A DNA stretch of 64,000 nucleotides from an uncultured Synechococcus sp. Its GTDB lineage: Bacteria > Cyanobacteriota > Cyanobacteriia > PCC-6307 > Cyanobiaceae. Position numbers and translations under genes: made by a program. Positions 19,130 to 28,615 of this stretch are shown here, piece by piece. The notes under the pieces are model-generated. The model saw nothing but the letters and a program-made list of their open reading frames with translations. It searched no databases and was not told where the DNA came from. Each line of letters starts with the position of its first letter. The first letter of the stretch is position 1. Location of the stretch: positions 104,062-168,061 of the forward strand of contig CASICK010000009.1 of NCBI GenBank assembly GCA_949373155.1, written 5' to 3'.

Positions 19130-21298
19130 GTGGAATTGCCCATCGATCATTTCCGCCTCTTGGGTGTCAGCCCTTCAGCTGAAACCGAGTCGGTGTTGCG
19201 GACGCTGCAGTTGCGTCTCGATCGCTGCCCCGATCAAGGTTTCACCCATGAGGTCCTCATGCAGAGGGCTGAATTATTGAGGCTCTCTGCCGATCTCTTA
19301 AGCGATGCGGCGCGTCGGCAGGACTACGAGAGCACCCTGCTCAAAATGGGTCGTGATCATCCAGAAGAGACAGCGGGTCTGGAAATGCCCTCCAGCCGGG
19401 AGGTCGCTGGTCTGATTTTGTTGTGGGAGGCCCATGCCCCGCACGAGACCTTTCAGCTCACCCGCCAGGCGCTGCAGCCTCCTCAGGCGCCCGCCCTGGG
19501 TAGCGGTCGAGAGTCGGACCTTGCATTGTTGGCGGCACTGTCTTGCCGGGATGCGGCCCGCCAAGATCACGACCAGCGTCGTTATGAATCTGCTGCAGGG
19601 TTGCTGACGGAGGGACTGCAGTTGCTTCAACGCATGGGCAAGCTTCCCGATCAACGGCAGCGGCTGCAAACGGACCTTGAACAGCTCACCCCTTACCGAA
19701 TTCTGGATTTGCTGAGCCGTGACCTTGCCGAGCAATCAGCTCGGCAAGACGGACTTGAGATGTTGGAAACCTTTGTTCAGAATCGCGGTGGCCTGGAAGG
19801 GGGTGCTGCCGAAATGGACACGGCAGGCATGGATCAGGGCAGTTTTGAGCTGTTTTTTCAGCAGATTCGCCGGTTTCTCACTGTTCAAGAACAGGTGGAC
19901 TTGTATGGGCGTTGGGAGCGGTTTGGCTCATCTGATGCCAGCTTCCTTTCCGTGATGTCCTTGGTAGCCGCTGGATTCTCCCAGCGCAAGCCTGAGCGTA
20001 TTAAGGACGCACGCGGCAAATTGCAAGCCCTGGTTCTCGTTGGTTTAGATCTCAATCCATTGCTGGGATGCATGGATCTTTTGCTGGGTGATGTGGACCG
20101 GGCGTTGGAGCACGTTCACTCCAGTCCGGACGCGGATCTGCAGGAATGGCTGGCGAACCACCCCGGTGACGATCTCGCGGCCCTGTTCGATTACTGCCGC
20201 AGCTGGCTGGGACGGGATGTTCTCCCTGGCTATCGCGATGTGGATACTCAAGTTGTTGACCTGGAGGCTTGGTTCGCTGATCGCGATGTGCAGGCGTATG
20301 TGGAGCGCCTTGAGCGCCAGGAGGGGCGAAGCGTTGTAACGCCCGATCCGTCTGCAACAGCTGTTCCCGATACGGATTGGAGCTTCGGAAATCTCCCTCC
20401 AATCGGCCTTGATCCTGAGGGCACCATGCCCCTGTCTTTCGGCGACGGGGACCTCTTGCCTGAGGACAGTTCAGATCCTGGGGAGGAGGAGGCAAGCAGG
20501 AGTGGTCTGCGCCGGATCATTCCATTGGCTTGGACGAATCTGAACATCCGCCGCCCGTCCCTGTCTCGCCTGTCACTGTCGCGTTTGTCGATGTCGAAGC
20601 TGTCACTGTCGCGGGTGTCCTTGCCTCGGCTTTCCCTGCCCCAGCTCTCGCTGTCTCGGTTGTCGGTGAACCGGCCCTCATGGCCGCAACCCAAGCGTTC
20701 CGTCTTGATCGGCTCAGGGGTGGTTGTGGTGCTCGTGCTGGTGGGATTCAGCCTTGTGGGGCTGAGGCGAGATGCGCAGCAGCAAACAGCATCCACTTCA
20801 ACAACGAATCCCACTGCGGATGCGCTGCCTGCCGAGGATGACCTGTCGTCTCAGCCGAAGGCCACCCTCAAGCAGGAGCGCCCCAATCCCAAAGAGCGAA
20901 TTACGCCTCTAGCGGTGGATCAGCCCAGTGAGGTTCAGCTGCAAGCCTTGCTCCAGGCATGGCTTGATTTCAAGGCAACAGCGTTGCGCCAAAACGGGGA
21001 CACCCAATCCCTGGCGGAGGTGGCTCGTCCTGTTCTTGTCGGTCGCGTGCGTGATCAGCAAGCCGCCTTGTTGAGGGATGGCCTCGTTCAAAACGTCCAA
21101 GCTTCGATCACTTCGATTCAGACGGTGAGCTCAACCCCGTCTCGCATCGAAGTGAGGGCCCAACTCACCTACCGCGATCAGACCCTGAATGATCAGGGTG
21201 AGGTGGTGGATGAGACACCCGCTGGCAACTTGCCCGTGACCTACATCCTTGGCCGAGATCCTGACGGTTGGCGCTTGCAGGCCTACATCCCTGGCTAA
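19130..21298 (+). CDS. Ftn2/ARC6-like cell division protein
   Basis: About 722 residues from GTG 19130; a TTG at 19064 would add 22 residues that do not look conserved. The N-terminus IDHFRLLGVSPSAETE is J-domain-like without HPD. Helical repeats follow to about 420, then a basic Ser/Leu/Arg linker of eight five-residue units (about 474-513), one membrane span (about 523-545, SGVVVVLVLVGFSLVG) and a C-terminal ARC6-type domain (about 600-722). The family (Ftn2/ZipN) anchors FtsZ at the inner membrane in cyanobacteria. The Ser/Arg repeat next to the membrane is unusual. Confidence 0.9.
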   Translation: MELPIDHFRLLGVSPSAETESVLRTLQLRLDRCPDQGFTHEVLMQRAELLRLSADLLSDAARRQDYESTLLKMGRDHPEETAGLEMPSSREVAGLILLWEAHAPHETFQLTRQALQPPQAPALGSGRESDLALLAALSCRDAARQDHDQRRYESAAGLLTEGLQLLQRMGKLPDQRQRLQTDLEQLTPYRILDLLSRDLAEQSARQDGLEMLETFVQNRGGLEGGAAEMDTAGMDQGSFELFFQQIRRFLTVQEQVDLYGRWERFGSSDASFLSVMSLVAAGFSQRKPERIKDARGKLQALVLVGLDLNPLLGCMDLLLGDVDRALEHVHSSPDADLQEWLANHPGDDLAALFDYCRSWLGRDVLPGYRDVDTQVVDLEAWFADRDVQAYVERLERQEGRSVVTPDPSATAVPDTDWSFGNLPPIGLDPEGTMPLSFGDGDLLPEDSSDPGEEEASRSGLRRIIPLAWTNLNIRRPSLSRLSLSRLSMSKLSLSRVSLPRLSLPQLSLSRLSVNRPSWPQPKRSVLIGSGVVVVLVLVGFSLVGLRRDAQQQTASTSTTNPTADALPAEDDLSSQPKATLKQERPNPKERITPLAVDQPSEVQLQALLQAWLDFKATALRQNGDTQSLAEVARPVLVGRVRDQQAALLRDGLVQNVQASITSIQTVSSTPSRIEVRAQLTYRDQTLNDQGEVVDETPAGNLPVTYILGRDPDGWRLQAYIPG

Positions 21299-21395
21299 GA
21301 AACTCGGCGCAGGTGTTGTCTCTGGATGAACCCATCCGGTTCAACAAAGGGGCAGGACTTTTACAGTTGACCAAAGTGCTGCGCGGACCTCCTCC

Positions 21396-22871
21396 ATGTT
21401 TGACGAGCTTTCAGCCCGTTTTGAAGATGCCGTCAAAGGGCTGAGAGGCCAGGACACAATCTCTGAAACGAATGTGGAGGGGGCGCTCAAGGAGGTCCGG
21501 CGGGCGCTTCTCGATGCGGACGTGAGTCTGCCGGTGGTCAAGGATTTTGTCTCCGAAATCCGTGAGAAAGCGGTCGGTGCAGAGGTTGTTCGTGGTGTAA
21601 CGCCCGACCAGAAGTTCATTCAGGTTGTGCATGAGCAGCTGGTCGACGTGATGGGCGGCGGCAATGCCCCGCTCGCGAAGGCCGATCAAGCGCCCACGGT
21701 GGTGTTGATGGCTGGTTTGCAGGGGGCAGGTAAAACGACGGCAACGGCCAAGCTGGGGCTCCACCTCAAGGATCAGGGCCGTAAGGCCTTAATGGTTGGT
21801 GCCGATGTGTACCGTCCTGCTGCGATTGAGCAGTTGAAGACCCTCGGCGCTCAGATCGGTGTGGATGTGTTCAGTCTTGGGATCGAGGCCAAGCCTGAGG
21901 ACATCGCCGCTGCCGGTTTGGCAAAGGCCAAAGAGGAGGGTTACGACACCCTGTTGGTCGATACCGCTGGCCGTCTGCAAATCGACTCCGAGATGATGGA
22001 GGAGATGGTGCGGATTCGCGGTGCCGTACAGCCCGATGAGGTGCTGTTGGTGGTGGATTCGATGATTGGTCAGGAGGCGGCAGAGCTCACCCGTGCCTTC
22101 CACGATCAAGTGGGAATCACCGGAGCTGTGCTCACCAAGCTCGATGGCGATTCCCGGGGTGGCGCGGCGCTGTCGATTCGCAAAGTGAGCGGTCAGCCGA
22201 TCAAATTCATCGGTACGGGCGAAAAAGTTGAGGCTCTCCAGCCTTTTCATCCCGAGCGGATGGCGAGTCGCATCCTCGGGATGGGTGATGTGCTCACGCT
22301 GGTGGAGAAGGCGCAGAAAGAGGTTGAACTCGCTGATGTTGAAAAAATGCAGAAAAAGCTGCAGGAGGCGTCGTTTGATTTTTCCGACTTCTTGCAGCAA
22401 ATGCGCTTGATCAAACGCATGGGCTCCCTGGGGGGGCTGATGAAAATGATCCCGGGCATGAACAAAATTGACGACGGCATGCTCAAGCAGGGGGAGCAGC
22501 AATTAAAAAAAATCGAAGCGATGATCGGTTCGATGACAGCGGTGGAGCGCACGCAGCCCGAGTTGTTGGCGGCTCAACCTTCGAGGCGCAGGCGGATTGC
22601 TTCCGGGTGTGGCTACCAAGCGGCAGATGTTGACAAGGTGCTCGCGGATTTTCAAAAGATGCGCGGGGTGATGCAGCAGATGACCAAAGGGGGTGGGATG
22701 CCAGGGATGCCAGGGATGGGTGGAGGTGGTTTGCCCGGAATGGGTGGCGGGATGCCCGGAATGCCAGGAATGCCTGGAATGGGGGGGAGTGGTATGCCTG
22801 CTGGGCAGCCTGGAGCGGCTCCCCGCAGACAGCGTCCTTACAAAAAGAAGAAGGGCTTTGGTCAGCTTTGA
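21396..22871 (+). CDS. ffh: Signal recognition particle protein Ffh
   Basis: 491 residues. GTPase that binds signal sequences and SRP RNA for membrane targeting. N domain about 1-85; G domain with GLQGAGKTT (about 107-115), DTAGRLQ, TKLDGD and GTGEK; M domain from about 320 with MRLIKRMGSLGGLMKMIPG; then a Gly/Met-rich tail (about 430-475, repeated GMPGM). The tail DNA is a degenerate repeat (22690-22800) and could vary in length between strains. ATG 21396 is supported by normal family length. Confidence 0.96.
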   Translation: MFDELSARFEDAVKGLRGQDTISETNVEGALKEVRRALLDADVSLPVVKDFVSEIREKAVGAEVVRGVTPDQKFIQVVHEQLVDVMGGGNAPLAKADQAPTVVLMAGLQGAGKTTATAKLGLHLKDQGRKALMVGADVYRPAAIEQLKTLGAQIGVDVFSLGIEAKPEDIAAAGLAKAKEEGYDTLLVDTAGRLQIDSEMMEEMVRIRGAVQPDEVLLVVDSMIGQEAAELTRAFHDQVGITGAVLTKLDGDSRGGAALSIRKVSGQPIKFIGTGEKVEALQPFHPERMASRILGMGDVLTLVEKAQKEVELADVEKMQKKLQEASFDFSDFLQQMRLIKRMGSLGGLMKMIPGMNKIDDGMLKQGEQQLKKIEAMIGSMTAVERTQPELLAAQPSRRRRIASGCGYQAADVDKVLADFQKMRGVMQQMTKGGGMPGMPGMGGGGLPGMGGGMPGMPGMPGMGGSGMPAGQPGAAPRRQRPYKKKKGFGQL

Positions 22872-22947
22872 GTCCGCGGCACGGTAAGTTGGACGCTTGG
22901 TGCGACTTTTTTGTTGCGCTGAATTCCACCTTTAAGCAAGCGCCACG

Positions 22948-23343
22948 ATGATCAAGCTCCGCCTGAAGCGGTTCGGTAAGAAGCGGGAAGCGAGTTTCCG
23001 CCTCGTGGCCTGCAACAGCACGTCACGCCGAGATGGCCGCCCCCTTCAGGAGCTGGGTTACTACAACCCACGCACCAAGGAGACCCGTCTCGATGCCGAG
23101 GCCCTGCGTGTGCGCCTTAGCCAGGGTGCTCAGCCCACCGATGCTGTTCGTTTCTTGCTCGAGAAGGGCGGACTGCTCGAAAAGACTGTGCGACCCGCTG
23201 AGACCATTGGAAAGCTGAAGCAGGCTGCTGCCCGCGAAGCTGCGGTGAAGCAGGCTGCAAAAGATGCGGCAGAAGCCAAGGCTGCAGAAGCAGCAGCAGC
23301 CAGTGAATCTGACGATTCAGCCACTGAATCCACCGAAAGCTGA
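22948..23343 (+). CDS. rpsP: 30S ribosomal protein S16
   Basis: 131 residues. The first 85 are a standard S16 ([33 protein letters not shown]). The remaining 45 or so are an Ala/Lys/Glu-rich tail ending in Ser/Thr/Glu; similar tails are frequent in marine picocyanobacteria. It lies 76 bases after ffh and 8 bases before phoH, and is probably cotranscribed with them. Confidence 0.96.
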   Translation: MIKLRLKRFGKKREASFRLVACNSTSRRDGRPLQELGYYNPRTKETRLDAEALRVRLSQGAQPTDAVRFLLEKGGLLEKTVRPAETIGKLKQAAAREAAVKQAAKDAAEAKAAEAAAASESDDSATESTES

Positions 23344-23351
23344 TCAAATCC

Positions 23352-24377
23352 ATGCCCGAAGCTGCCGCAACAGGTCGCTTCGTCCTTGATCTCCCCCATT
23401 CTGAAGCCGCTCTTGCCTTAGCAGGATCGGCTGAACAGACCCTGCATCAACTGGAGGCCCTTACTGGTGCATCCCTTGTGATGCGGGGTCTTCAGCTTGA
23501 AATGTCTGGCAGTCTTGTCCAGATCGAATGCGCCGCCGCGGTTGTTGAGTTGGTCCGTCCGATCTGGCAGGACGGTCAAGCGGTGTCTCAGGTTGATCTG
23601 CAATCAGCGCTCGGTGCCTTAAACACGGGCCAAGCTGAGGATCATGCCGCCATGGGCGACCAGGTGCTCGCCCGCAGCCAAAAGGGCAACCTTCTGCGTC
23701 CGCGCACTTTGCGTCAGAAGAAGTATGTGGATGCGATGGAGCGCCATGACCTCACGTTTGCGCTCGGGCCCGCCGGTACGGGAAAAACATTTCTCGCGGC
23801 CGTATTGGCCGTGCGCATGCTCATGGATCGAAAGGTTGAGCGCCTGATCCTGACGCGGCCAGCTGTAGAGGCTGGCGAACGTCTTGGCTTCCTTCCCGGC
23901 GATTTGCAGCAAAAAATTGATCCCTATCTCAGGCCCCTTTACGACTCCCTGCATGCCTTGTTGGGACCAGAGAAAACCACCTCTTTGCTCGAGAGAGGTG
24001 TGATTGAAGTGGCCCCCTTGGCTTATATGCGGGGGCGAACCCTGGCCGGCGCGTTTGTGATTCTCGATGAGGCTCAAAACACCACACCAGCCCAGATGCG
24101 CATGGTGCTCACGCGCTTAGGGGAGCGCTCACGCATGGTGGTGACCGGTGATGTCACGCAGCAGGATCTACCACCTGGGCAGTTGAGTGGTTTGGTGGAA
24201 GCGGCAGAGGTGATGGATGGTGTGGCCGGTGTTGCTGTTTGCCATCTCACCGCGGCTGATGTGGTGCGCCACCCGCTGGTGCAACGCGTGGTGGAGGCCT
24301 ACGCCAGCTTTGATGAACAAGCTCAGCCACAAACAGGTGTTGGTATCAGCCTGCTCAAGGGCCCAGAGGTGGAATAA
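23352..24377 (+). CDS. phoH: PhoH-like ATPase
   Basis: 341 residues. The N-terminal about 100 residues are a KH-like portion; the rest is a P-loop ATPase with GPAGTGKTF (about 139-147), LTRPAVEAGERLGFLPGD, ILDEAQNTTPAQM (Walker B) and VTGDVTQQDLP. Originally named from phosphate-starvation induction in E. coli; now linked to RNA metabolism, exact role uncertain. It starts 8 bases after rpsP. About 90 bases separate it from the next gene. Confidence 0.94.
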   Translation: MPEAAATGRFVLDLPHSEAALALAGSAEQTLHQLEALTGASLVMRGLQLEMSGSLVQIECAAAVVELVRPIWQDGQAVSQVDLQSALGALNTGQAEDHAAMGDQVLARSQKGNLLRPRTLRQKKYVDAMERHDLTFALGPAGTGKTFLAAVLAVRMLMDRKVERLILTRPAVEAGERLGFLPGDLQQKIDPYLRPLYDSLHALLGPEKTTSLLERGVIEVAPLAYMRGRTLAGAFVILDEAQNTTPAQMRMVLTRLGERSRMVVTGDVTQQDLPPGQLSGLVEAAEVMDGVAGVAVCHLTAADVVRHPLVQRVVEAYASFDEQAQPQTGVGISLLKGPEVE

Positions 24378-24470
24378 CCCTGCATAGGAATCGATAGGGG
24401 GATCCACACTTCAGCTGCAGGCCATTCCCTTTCCCCGCTGGCAAGATATAGGCAGTCTTCAGTGAAAGGC

Positions 24471-25202
24471 ATGCCAGCCAGCAGTAATTTTCAAGAGGCC
24501 ATCCGCGAGGCACAATCCAGTGCTCTTGTTGGCCCCAATGTTGTCAATAAAGCCCTGCCTTATGTAGGCGGAGGCATGGTGCTCACCGCCGCCGGTGTTC
24601 TTGGTGGTATGTCCACCATGGTTGCGATGGGTCCAGCCTTCAACGGGCTGTCGATGGTTGCAATTATTCCTTGGTTCATTCTGTTCTTTGTCGCACAGAA
24701 TGCTGCCAAAAAAGGCAATAACGGCACCGCCTTGCCATTGATGGCTGCCTTTAGTTTGCTCACGGGCTTCACGCTCACCGGTTTGGTGGTGCAAGCCGTT
24801 GCTGTTGCCGGAGTGGCTTCGATTGGCATCGCTGCCCTAGCGACGGGTCTCACCTTTGCGATTGCTTCCGTCGTTGGTCGGCGCATGAGCGACAGCGTGG
24901 GTCAGGCACTCACAGCCGTGGTTGGTTTTGGCTTGATCGGCCTGCTGATCGCCATGGTCGGCATCTTTGTTGCGGGCTTCTTCATTCCTGGGATCTTTGC
25001 AGCCACCAATCTTGCGATTGCAGGATTTGGCACCGTGTTGTTTGTGGGAATGGCGTTCGTGGACTTCTACACGATGCCTCGCACCTATCGCGATGATCAA
25101 TATCTCGCAGGTGCGTTGGGAATGTATCTCACCTATATCAACCTGTTCATCTTCATTTTGCGCTTGATCATTGCCCTTCAGGGTGGTGGTCGTCGCAACT
25201 GA
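24471..25202 (+). CDS. Bax inhibitor-1/YccA-family membrane protein
   Basis: 243 residues from ATG 24471 (another ATG nine bases upstream is possible). Seven hydrophobic segments fill residues 30-235. The ending (VDFYTMPRTYRDDQYLAGAL then YLTYINLFIFILRLI) matches the typical BI-1/YccA last two helices, including the acidic residue of the proposed pH-sensing pair. Prokaryotic members are suggested to be calcium-leak channels or FtsH modulators; neither role is shown here. A strong terminator follows. Confidence 0.88.
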   Translation: MPASSNFQEAIREAQSSALVGPNVVNKALPYVGGGMVLTAAGVLGGMSTMVAMGPAFNGLSMVAIIPWFILFFVAQNAAKKGNNGTALPLMAAFSLLTGFTLTGLVVQAVAVAGVASIGIAALATGLTFAIASVVGRRMSDSVGQALTAVVGFGLIGLLIAMVGIFVAGFFIPGIFAATNLAIAGFGTVLFVGMAFVDFYTMPRTYRDDQYLAGALGMYLTYINLFIFILRLIIALQGGGRRN

Positions 25203-25243
25203 TTTGGTTTAGGTGGCAACGCTTAACTTCAACTCATGATTCA

Positions 25244-25268
25244 ATCCCGGCTTTGTCCGGGATTTTTT
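25244..25268 (+). terminator. Rho-independent terminator after the BI-1 family gene
   Basis: ATCCCGG and CCGGGAT form a perfect 7-bp stem around CTTTGT, followed by a T run. It lies 42 bases after the stop codon and is the clearest terminator in the window. Confidence 0.92.
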
Positions 25269-25587
25269 ATGGATAGTGTGTGTCTACCTGTAAGGAATCA
25301 AGGCGCAGTGAACACCCCTTTGCTCTATTGAGAGTCCGTGGTTGGCGAGGTGATTCATACGCAAGAAAAGTGCAGGGCCAACGGGAAATGATCAGTCGAA
25401 TGATCAGGGGAATCAACGGGTCCAACTCATTCTGCGAATCGCGATTGCCGCAGCTCTAGGTGACAAAGTCACCCTTCAGCCAAACCTTCATGTGGTGTTC
25501 AATCAATCCTTCAGACACAGGTTCGGTGCCGGATGCTTTGGTATTGGGGATGCAAATGTCGCTTTTGTTCTGAGTCGAAAATATGAA
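25269..25587 (+). other. Intergenic stretch, nothing recognised
   Basis: 319 bases between a terminator and the 3' end of a reverse-strand gene. Both strands were read; only short ORFs without ribosome sites occur. No repeat, tRNA or clear hairpin is seen. Confidence 0.6.
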
Positions 25588-26157
25588 TTAGCTTGCAACT
25601 GCCTCAATCGATTGTGTAATCGCTGTTTTCTGGTTGGCGTCGTATCCCCAGCGATCCAGAAAAGCCACATCGCTGCCTTGATTGTTGCTCGCTGCTGCCA
25701 GCAAAGTTTCTAGGCGTGCTTTAACGCTATGGGGTTCGAGTTGGCGAAGCAACTCGGTGCAGCGAAGATTCACTCGCTCTGAACCTGCAGCTTGCAACTC
25801 ATCCGATTGCTTGCGGTGGTGCACCACCATCGCTGCGCTCATTGCAAGATTGCGAACGGTGAGATCCACAACTCCGTCACCGCAGGAACGCAGTTTGCTC
25901 ACAAGGGCTTCAGGCAATCGGTCCATCAGGGCACTGTCGCCAGCCAGGCTGAGCACAAAAAAGCCCCGCGCTCCATCGCGACTTGCCACAAGCTCTCCAA
26001 CGCGATCGGCAATTACCTCATCACTGATTTCTTCTTGATCCCATTGCTGGAGCCAGATTGCGGCGATCTCCATCGCCTGTTGAAAACTTGGCGCTTGCAC
26101 GGAATTTGGAGCTTGTGGATCGGTTTCTGACGGAACAGTGGTGTCCTGATCTGTCAT
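25588..26157 (-). CDS. Conserved-type cytosolic protein of unknown function
   Basis: 189 residues from ATG 26157; the frame stays open upstream but that part (Cys/Arg/Ser-rich) looks untranslated. An acidic, proline-containing N-terminus (about 1-30) precedes an all-helical domain with VADRVGELVASRDGARGFFV, VRNLAMSAAMVVHHR and a C-terminal YDANQKTAITQSIEAV. No membrane segment. Divergent from the acetolactate decarboxylase gene with 131 bases between starts. I do not recognise a functional family. Confidence 0.78.
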   Translation of the reverse strand: MTDQDTTVPSETDPQAPNSVQAPSFQQAMEIAAIWLQQWDQEEISDEVIADRVGELVASRDGARGFFVLSLAGDSALMDRLPEALVSKLRSCGDGVVDLTVRNLAMSAAMVVHHRKQSDELQAAGSERVNLRCTELLRQLEPHSVKARLETLLAAASNNQGSDVAFLDRWGYDANQKTAITQSIEAVAS

Positions 26158-26288
26158 GGCGCGGGAGGTGGGGATAGCTGTCCGAGCAGAGTAGGAACAC
26201 AAGGCATGACTGGCTCTCTCTAATTGTTGCTCGCCACACTTTTTTTGAGGCAAGCCCCGCCAAAGTGAGAACAAACTGCCGGTGAAGC

Positions 26289-27137
26289 TTGGAAGCTCAG
26301 CAAGGCCATGATCTGCATGTGAAGCTGCCTGCGGGGCATTGGCAGGCTTTGCTGCTCCATTGTGAGCAAAGCGGAGAGACGCAAAGCGCTGTGGTTCGCA
26401 AAGCGTTGGCGGATTACCTCGACCTTGAGCATCACACTTTGTGGCAGCTCTCTACCTCAACGGCAGTGGTGGAGGGGGTTTTTGGTGGAGCCCTGCAGGT
26501 GAAAGATCTTATCGACCACGGTAATTTTGGGCTTGGAACCTTTGAGCAACTCGATGGTGAGGGGATTTTGTTGGATGGCGTTTGTTGGCAGGTGCGTGCC
26601 GATGGAAGCCTGATCAAGGCCCCGCAGGAGGAGACCATTCCCTTTTGGGTGGCAACTCACTTCGAGGCAGAACGGCATCTCACCGTAAGTTCAATCCAAA
26701 GTCTTCAGGAACTGGGAGAGCAAATCGATCCGGTGCGCCCTGGAGCCAATTTTTTTGTGGCCATCCGTATTACTGGGGTGTTTGAACACGTTGCGATGCG
26801 AACGGTATCGAGGGTTCCGGAAGGAACAGGTTTGCTTGAGGCATCAAGCAAACAAACCACGTTCAACGCTGAGCAGGTCAGTGGAACTCTGGTGGGCTTT
26901 TGGAGCCCTACGCACACCACCAGCTTGAACATTCCTGGCTACCACTTTCATTTTCTTGCTGATGATTACAGCAGCGGTGGCCATGTTTTGGATGTCAAGG
27001 CTGACACCCTCAAGATTGAACTCGATTTCCAATCAAATTTGAGGCTTGTATTACCAGAAACAAAGCAATTTCTTGAGGCTGATCTTTCGCGAGATATCAG
27101 TGAGGAACTTCATCAAGCCGAGGGTGTGAGCCGATGA
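26289..27137 (+). CDS. budA: Alpha-acetolactate decarboxylase with N-terminal ribbon-helix-helix-like module
   Basis: 282 residues, TTG start. Residues about 50-270 are a full acetolactate decarboxylase: QLSTSTAVVEGVFGGALQVKD, FGLGTFEQLDGEGILLDG, and the zinc site YHFHFLADDYSSGGH (about 219-233). It would make acetoin from acetolactate. Residues about 8-46 (strand HVKLP, helix GHWQALLLHCEQSGE, helix TQSAVVRKALADYLD) fit a ribbon-helix-helix fold and are not part of normal BudA. Because the join is in frame and gap-free, this is probably a true fusion. No acetolactate synthase gene is adjacent. Confidence 0.9.
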   Translation: MEAQQGHDLHVKLPAGHWQALLLHCEQSGETQSAVVRKALADYLDLEHHTLWQLSTSTAVVEGVFGGALQVKDLIDHGNFGLGTFEQLDGEGILLDGVCWQVRADGSLIKAPQEETIPFWVATHFEAERHLTVSSIQSLQELGEQIDPVRPGANFFVAIRITGVFEHVAMRTVSRVPEGTGLLEASSKQTTFNAEQVSGTLVGFWSPTHTTSLNIPGYHFHFLADDYSSGGHVLDVKADTLKIELDFQSNLRLVLPETKQFLEADLSRDISEELHQAEGVSR

Positions 27138-27154
27138 CAGCGCAGACTTAATCA

Positions 27155-28108
27155 ATGGTTGAGTCTTCGTCTCGTTCGTTCACAAGCAATACCCCTGAGG
27201 GATTTCGCTCTGGCTTTGTTGCGCTGATTGGTCGCCCCAACGTGGGGAAGTCCACGCTGGTGAATCAGCTCATCGGCGACAAGATTGCGATCACCTCTCC
27301 CGTGGCCCAAACCACCCGCAATCGGCTGCGCGCGATCCTCACCACCGAAGAAGCCCAGCTGATTTTGGTGGATACGCCTGGTATTCATAAGCCCCATCAC
27401 TTATTGGGAGAGAGGCTTGTTCGCAGTGCCCGATCAGCGATTGGGGAGGTGGATCAGGTGCTGCTGTTGCTCGAGGGATGCGAGGCCCCAGGACGGGGTG
27501 ATGCCTTCATCGTGCAATTGCTGCGTCAGCAACCTTTGCCAGTGCAGGTGCTGCTTAATAAGTGGGATCTGGTTCCTATGGAGAAGAAGGATGCAGCTGC
27601 TGCGGCTTACCGAGAGCTTCTGGTCGACACCGATTGGCCGGTGCATCGCTGCAGTGCCCTCAGCGGTGACGGCTGCCCCGAATTGGTGAAAGCGATTAGT
27701 TCGTTGATGCCCGAGGGACCGCAGCTTTATCCATCGGACATGGTGAGCGATCAGCCCGAACGCTTGTTGATGGGGGAACTGATCCGCGAACAGGTGTTGC
27801 TTAATACGCGTGAAGAGGTGCCGCACAGCGTTGCGGTGAGCATTGATCGCATCGAGGACATACCCGCGAAGGGCAAGGGCAATGGGCGCACGGCGGTGTT
27901 GGCAACGGTGCTGGTTGAGCGCAAAAGCCAGAAGGGAATCCTGATTGGCAAAGGGGGAGCCATGCTCAAAACGATCGGCCAGGGCGCACGTCTGCAGATG
28001 CAGACCTTGATCGATGGTCCGGTGTACCTCGAGCTGTTCGTGAAGGTGGTTCCCGATTGGCGCAGCAAGCCGGCCCGACTCGCGGAGTTGGGGTATGTGG
28101 GCGATTAA
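27155..28108 (+). CDS. era: GTPase Era
   Basis: 317 residues. GTPase for 16S rRNA maturation and 30S assembly. Motifs: GRPNVGKST (about 25-33), DTPGIHKPHH (G3), NKWDLV (G4), and a C-terminal KH domain with LIGKGGAMLKTIG near residue 262 that binds the 3' end of 16S rRNA. Starts 17 bases after budA and ends 3 bases before the next reading frame, so a four-gene run to trmD is likely. Confidence 0.96.
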   Translation: MVESSSRSFTSNTPEGFRSGFVALIGRPNVGKSTLVNQLIGDKIAITSPVAQTTRNRLRAILTTEEAQLILVDTPGIHKPHHLLGERLVRSARSAIGEVDQVLLLLEGCEAPGRGDAFIVQLLRQQPLPVQVLLNKWDLVPMEKKDAAAAAYRELLVDTDWPVHRCSALSGDGCPELVKAISSLMPEGPQLYPSDMVSDQPERLLMGELIREQVLLNTREEVPHSVAVSIDRIEDIPAKGKGNGRTAVLATVLVERKSQKGILIGKGGAMLKTIGQGARLQMQTLIDGPVYLELFVKVVPDWRSKPARLAELGYVGD

Positions 28109-28111
28109 ATA

Positions 28112-28609
28112 GTGGATACCGCGCCTGCGAAGATGCAAGACATGAGTGATCAAACTCCTTTCCCTCCGTCTGATCTCGACGGTTTTCTTGCCCTCTGCGT
28201 AGGCCGTTGGATGAGCTTGCGTAGTCGCTTCCTAATCAATGCATCGGAGCAGGAGTGGCATAGCAGTGAACGGGGCGAGGTTGAGGTGTCGGCTTCCATT
28301 GCCGCTGGGGTGCCCTGTTTGGACGTCACTCCCGCGGAGGGGGACAAGAGCACCCTGGCGTTTCAAGCCGATGGATCTCTTTCGATTCACGCAGGCGGCA
28401 CTGAGCAGGCCGGGCGTTGGCAGTTGCTTCCTGATGCCAGCCTCGAGCTTTATTTGCAAGCCGTAAATGGTGACCAGGTGCTGGAGCGTATTTGGTTCAC
28501 CAAACCCAACCTGCGATTGCGAAGCACCACTGCGGTTGATGAGGATGGACAGCCTCGGCAGGGCAGTTTCTGCTCGGAGATCAGGCGCGTCAGTCGTCCG
28601 CAGAGCTGA
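28112..28609 (+). CDS. S-type phycobiliprotein lyase (CpcS/CpeS family)
   Basis: 165 residues from GTG 28112; ATGs at 28133 and 28142 are alternatives. Lipocalin-like beta barrel. The ending ERIWFTKPNLRLRSTT then GSFCSEIRRV matches the S-type lyases that attach phycocyanobilin or phycoerythrobilin to Cys of phycobiliproteins. Which subunit it serves cannot be read from sequence. Located between era and trmD, away from any phycobilisome gene cluster, so it may be the general rod or core lyase. Confidence 0.85.
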   Translation: MDTAPAKMQDMSDQTPFPPSDLDGFLALCVGRWMSLRSRFLINASEQEWHSSERGEVEVSASIAAGVPCLDVTPAEGDKSTLAFQADGSLSIHAGGTEQAGRWQLLPDASLELYLQAVNGDQVLERIWFTKPNLRLRSTTAVDEDGQPRQGSFCSEIRRVSRPQS

Positions 28610-28615
28610 GATCGG

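Noticed and set aside
20248..20814. Long reverse frame (188 codons) inside the Ftn2-like gene
   Set aside because: Ser/Arg/Thr-rich shadow of the repeat region; no start site or family, opposite to a clear gene.
21789..22502. 237-codon reverse frame inside ffh
   Set aside because: His/Leu-rich antisense shadow over strongly conserved GTPase codons.
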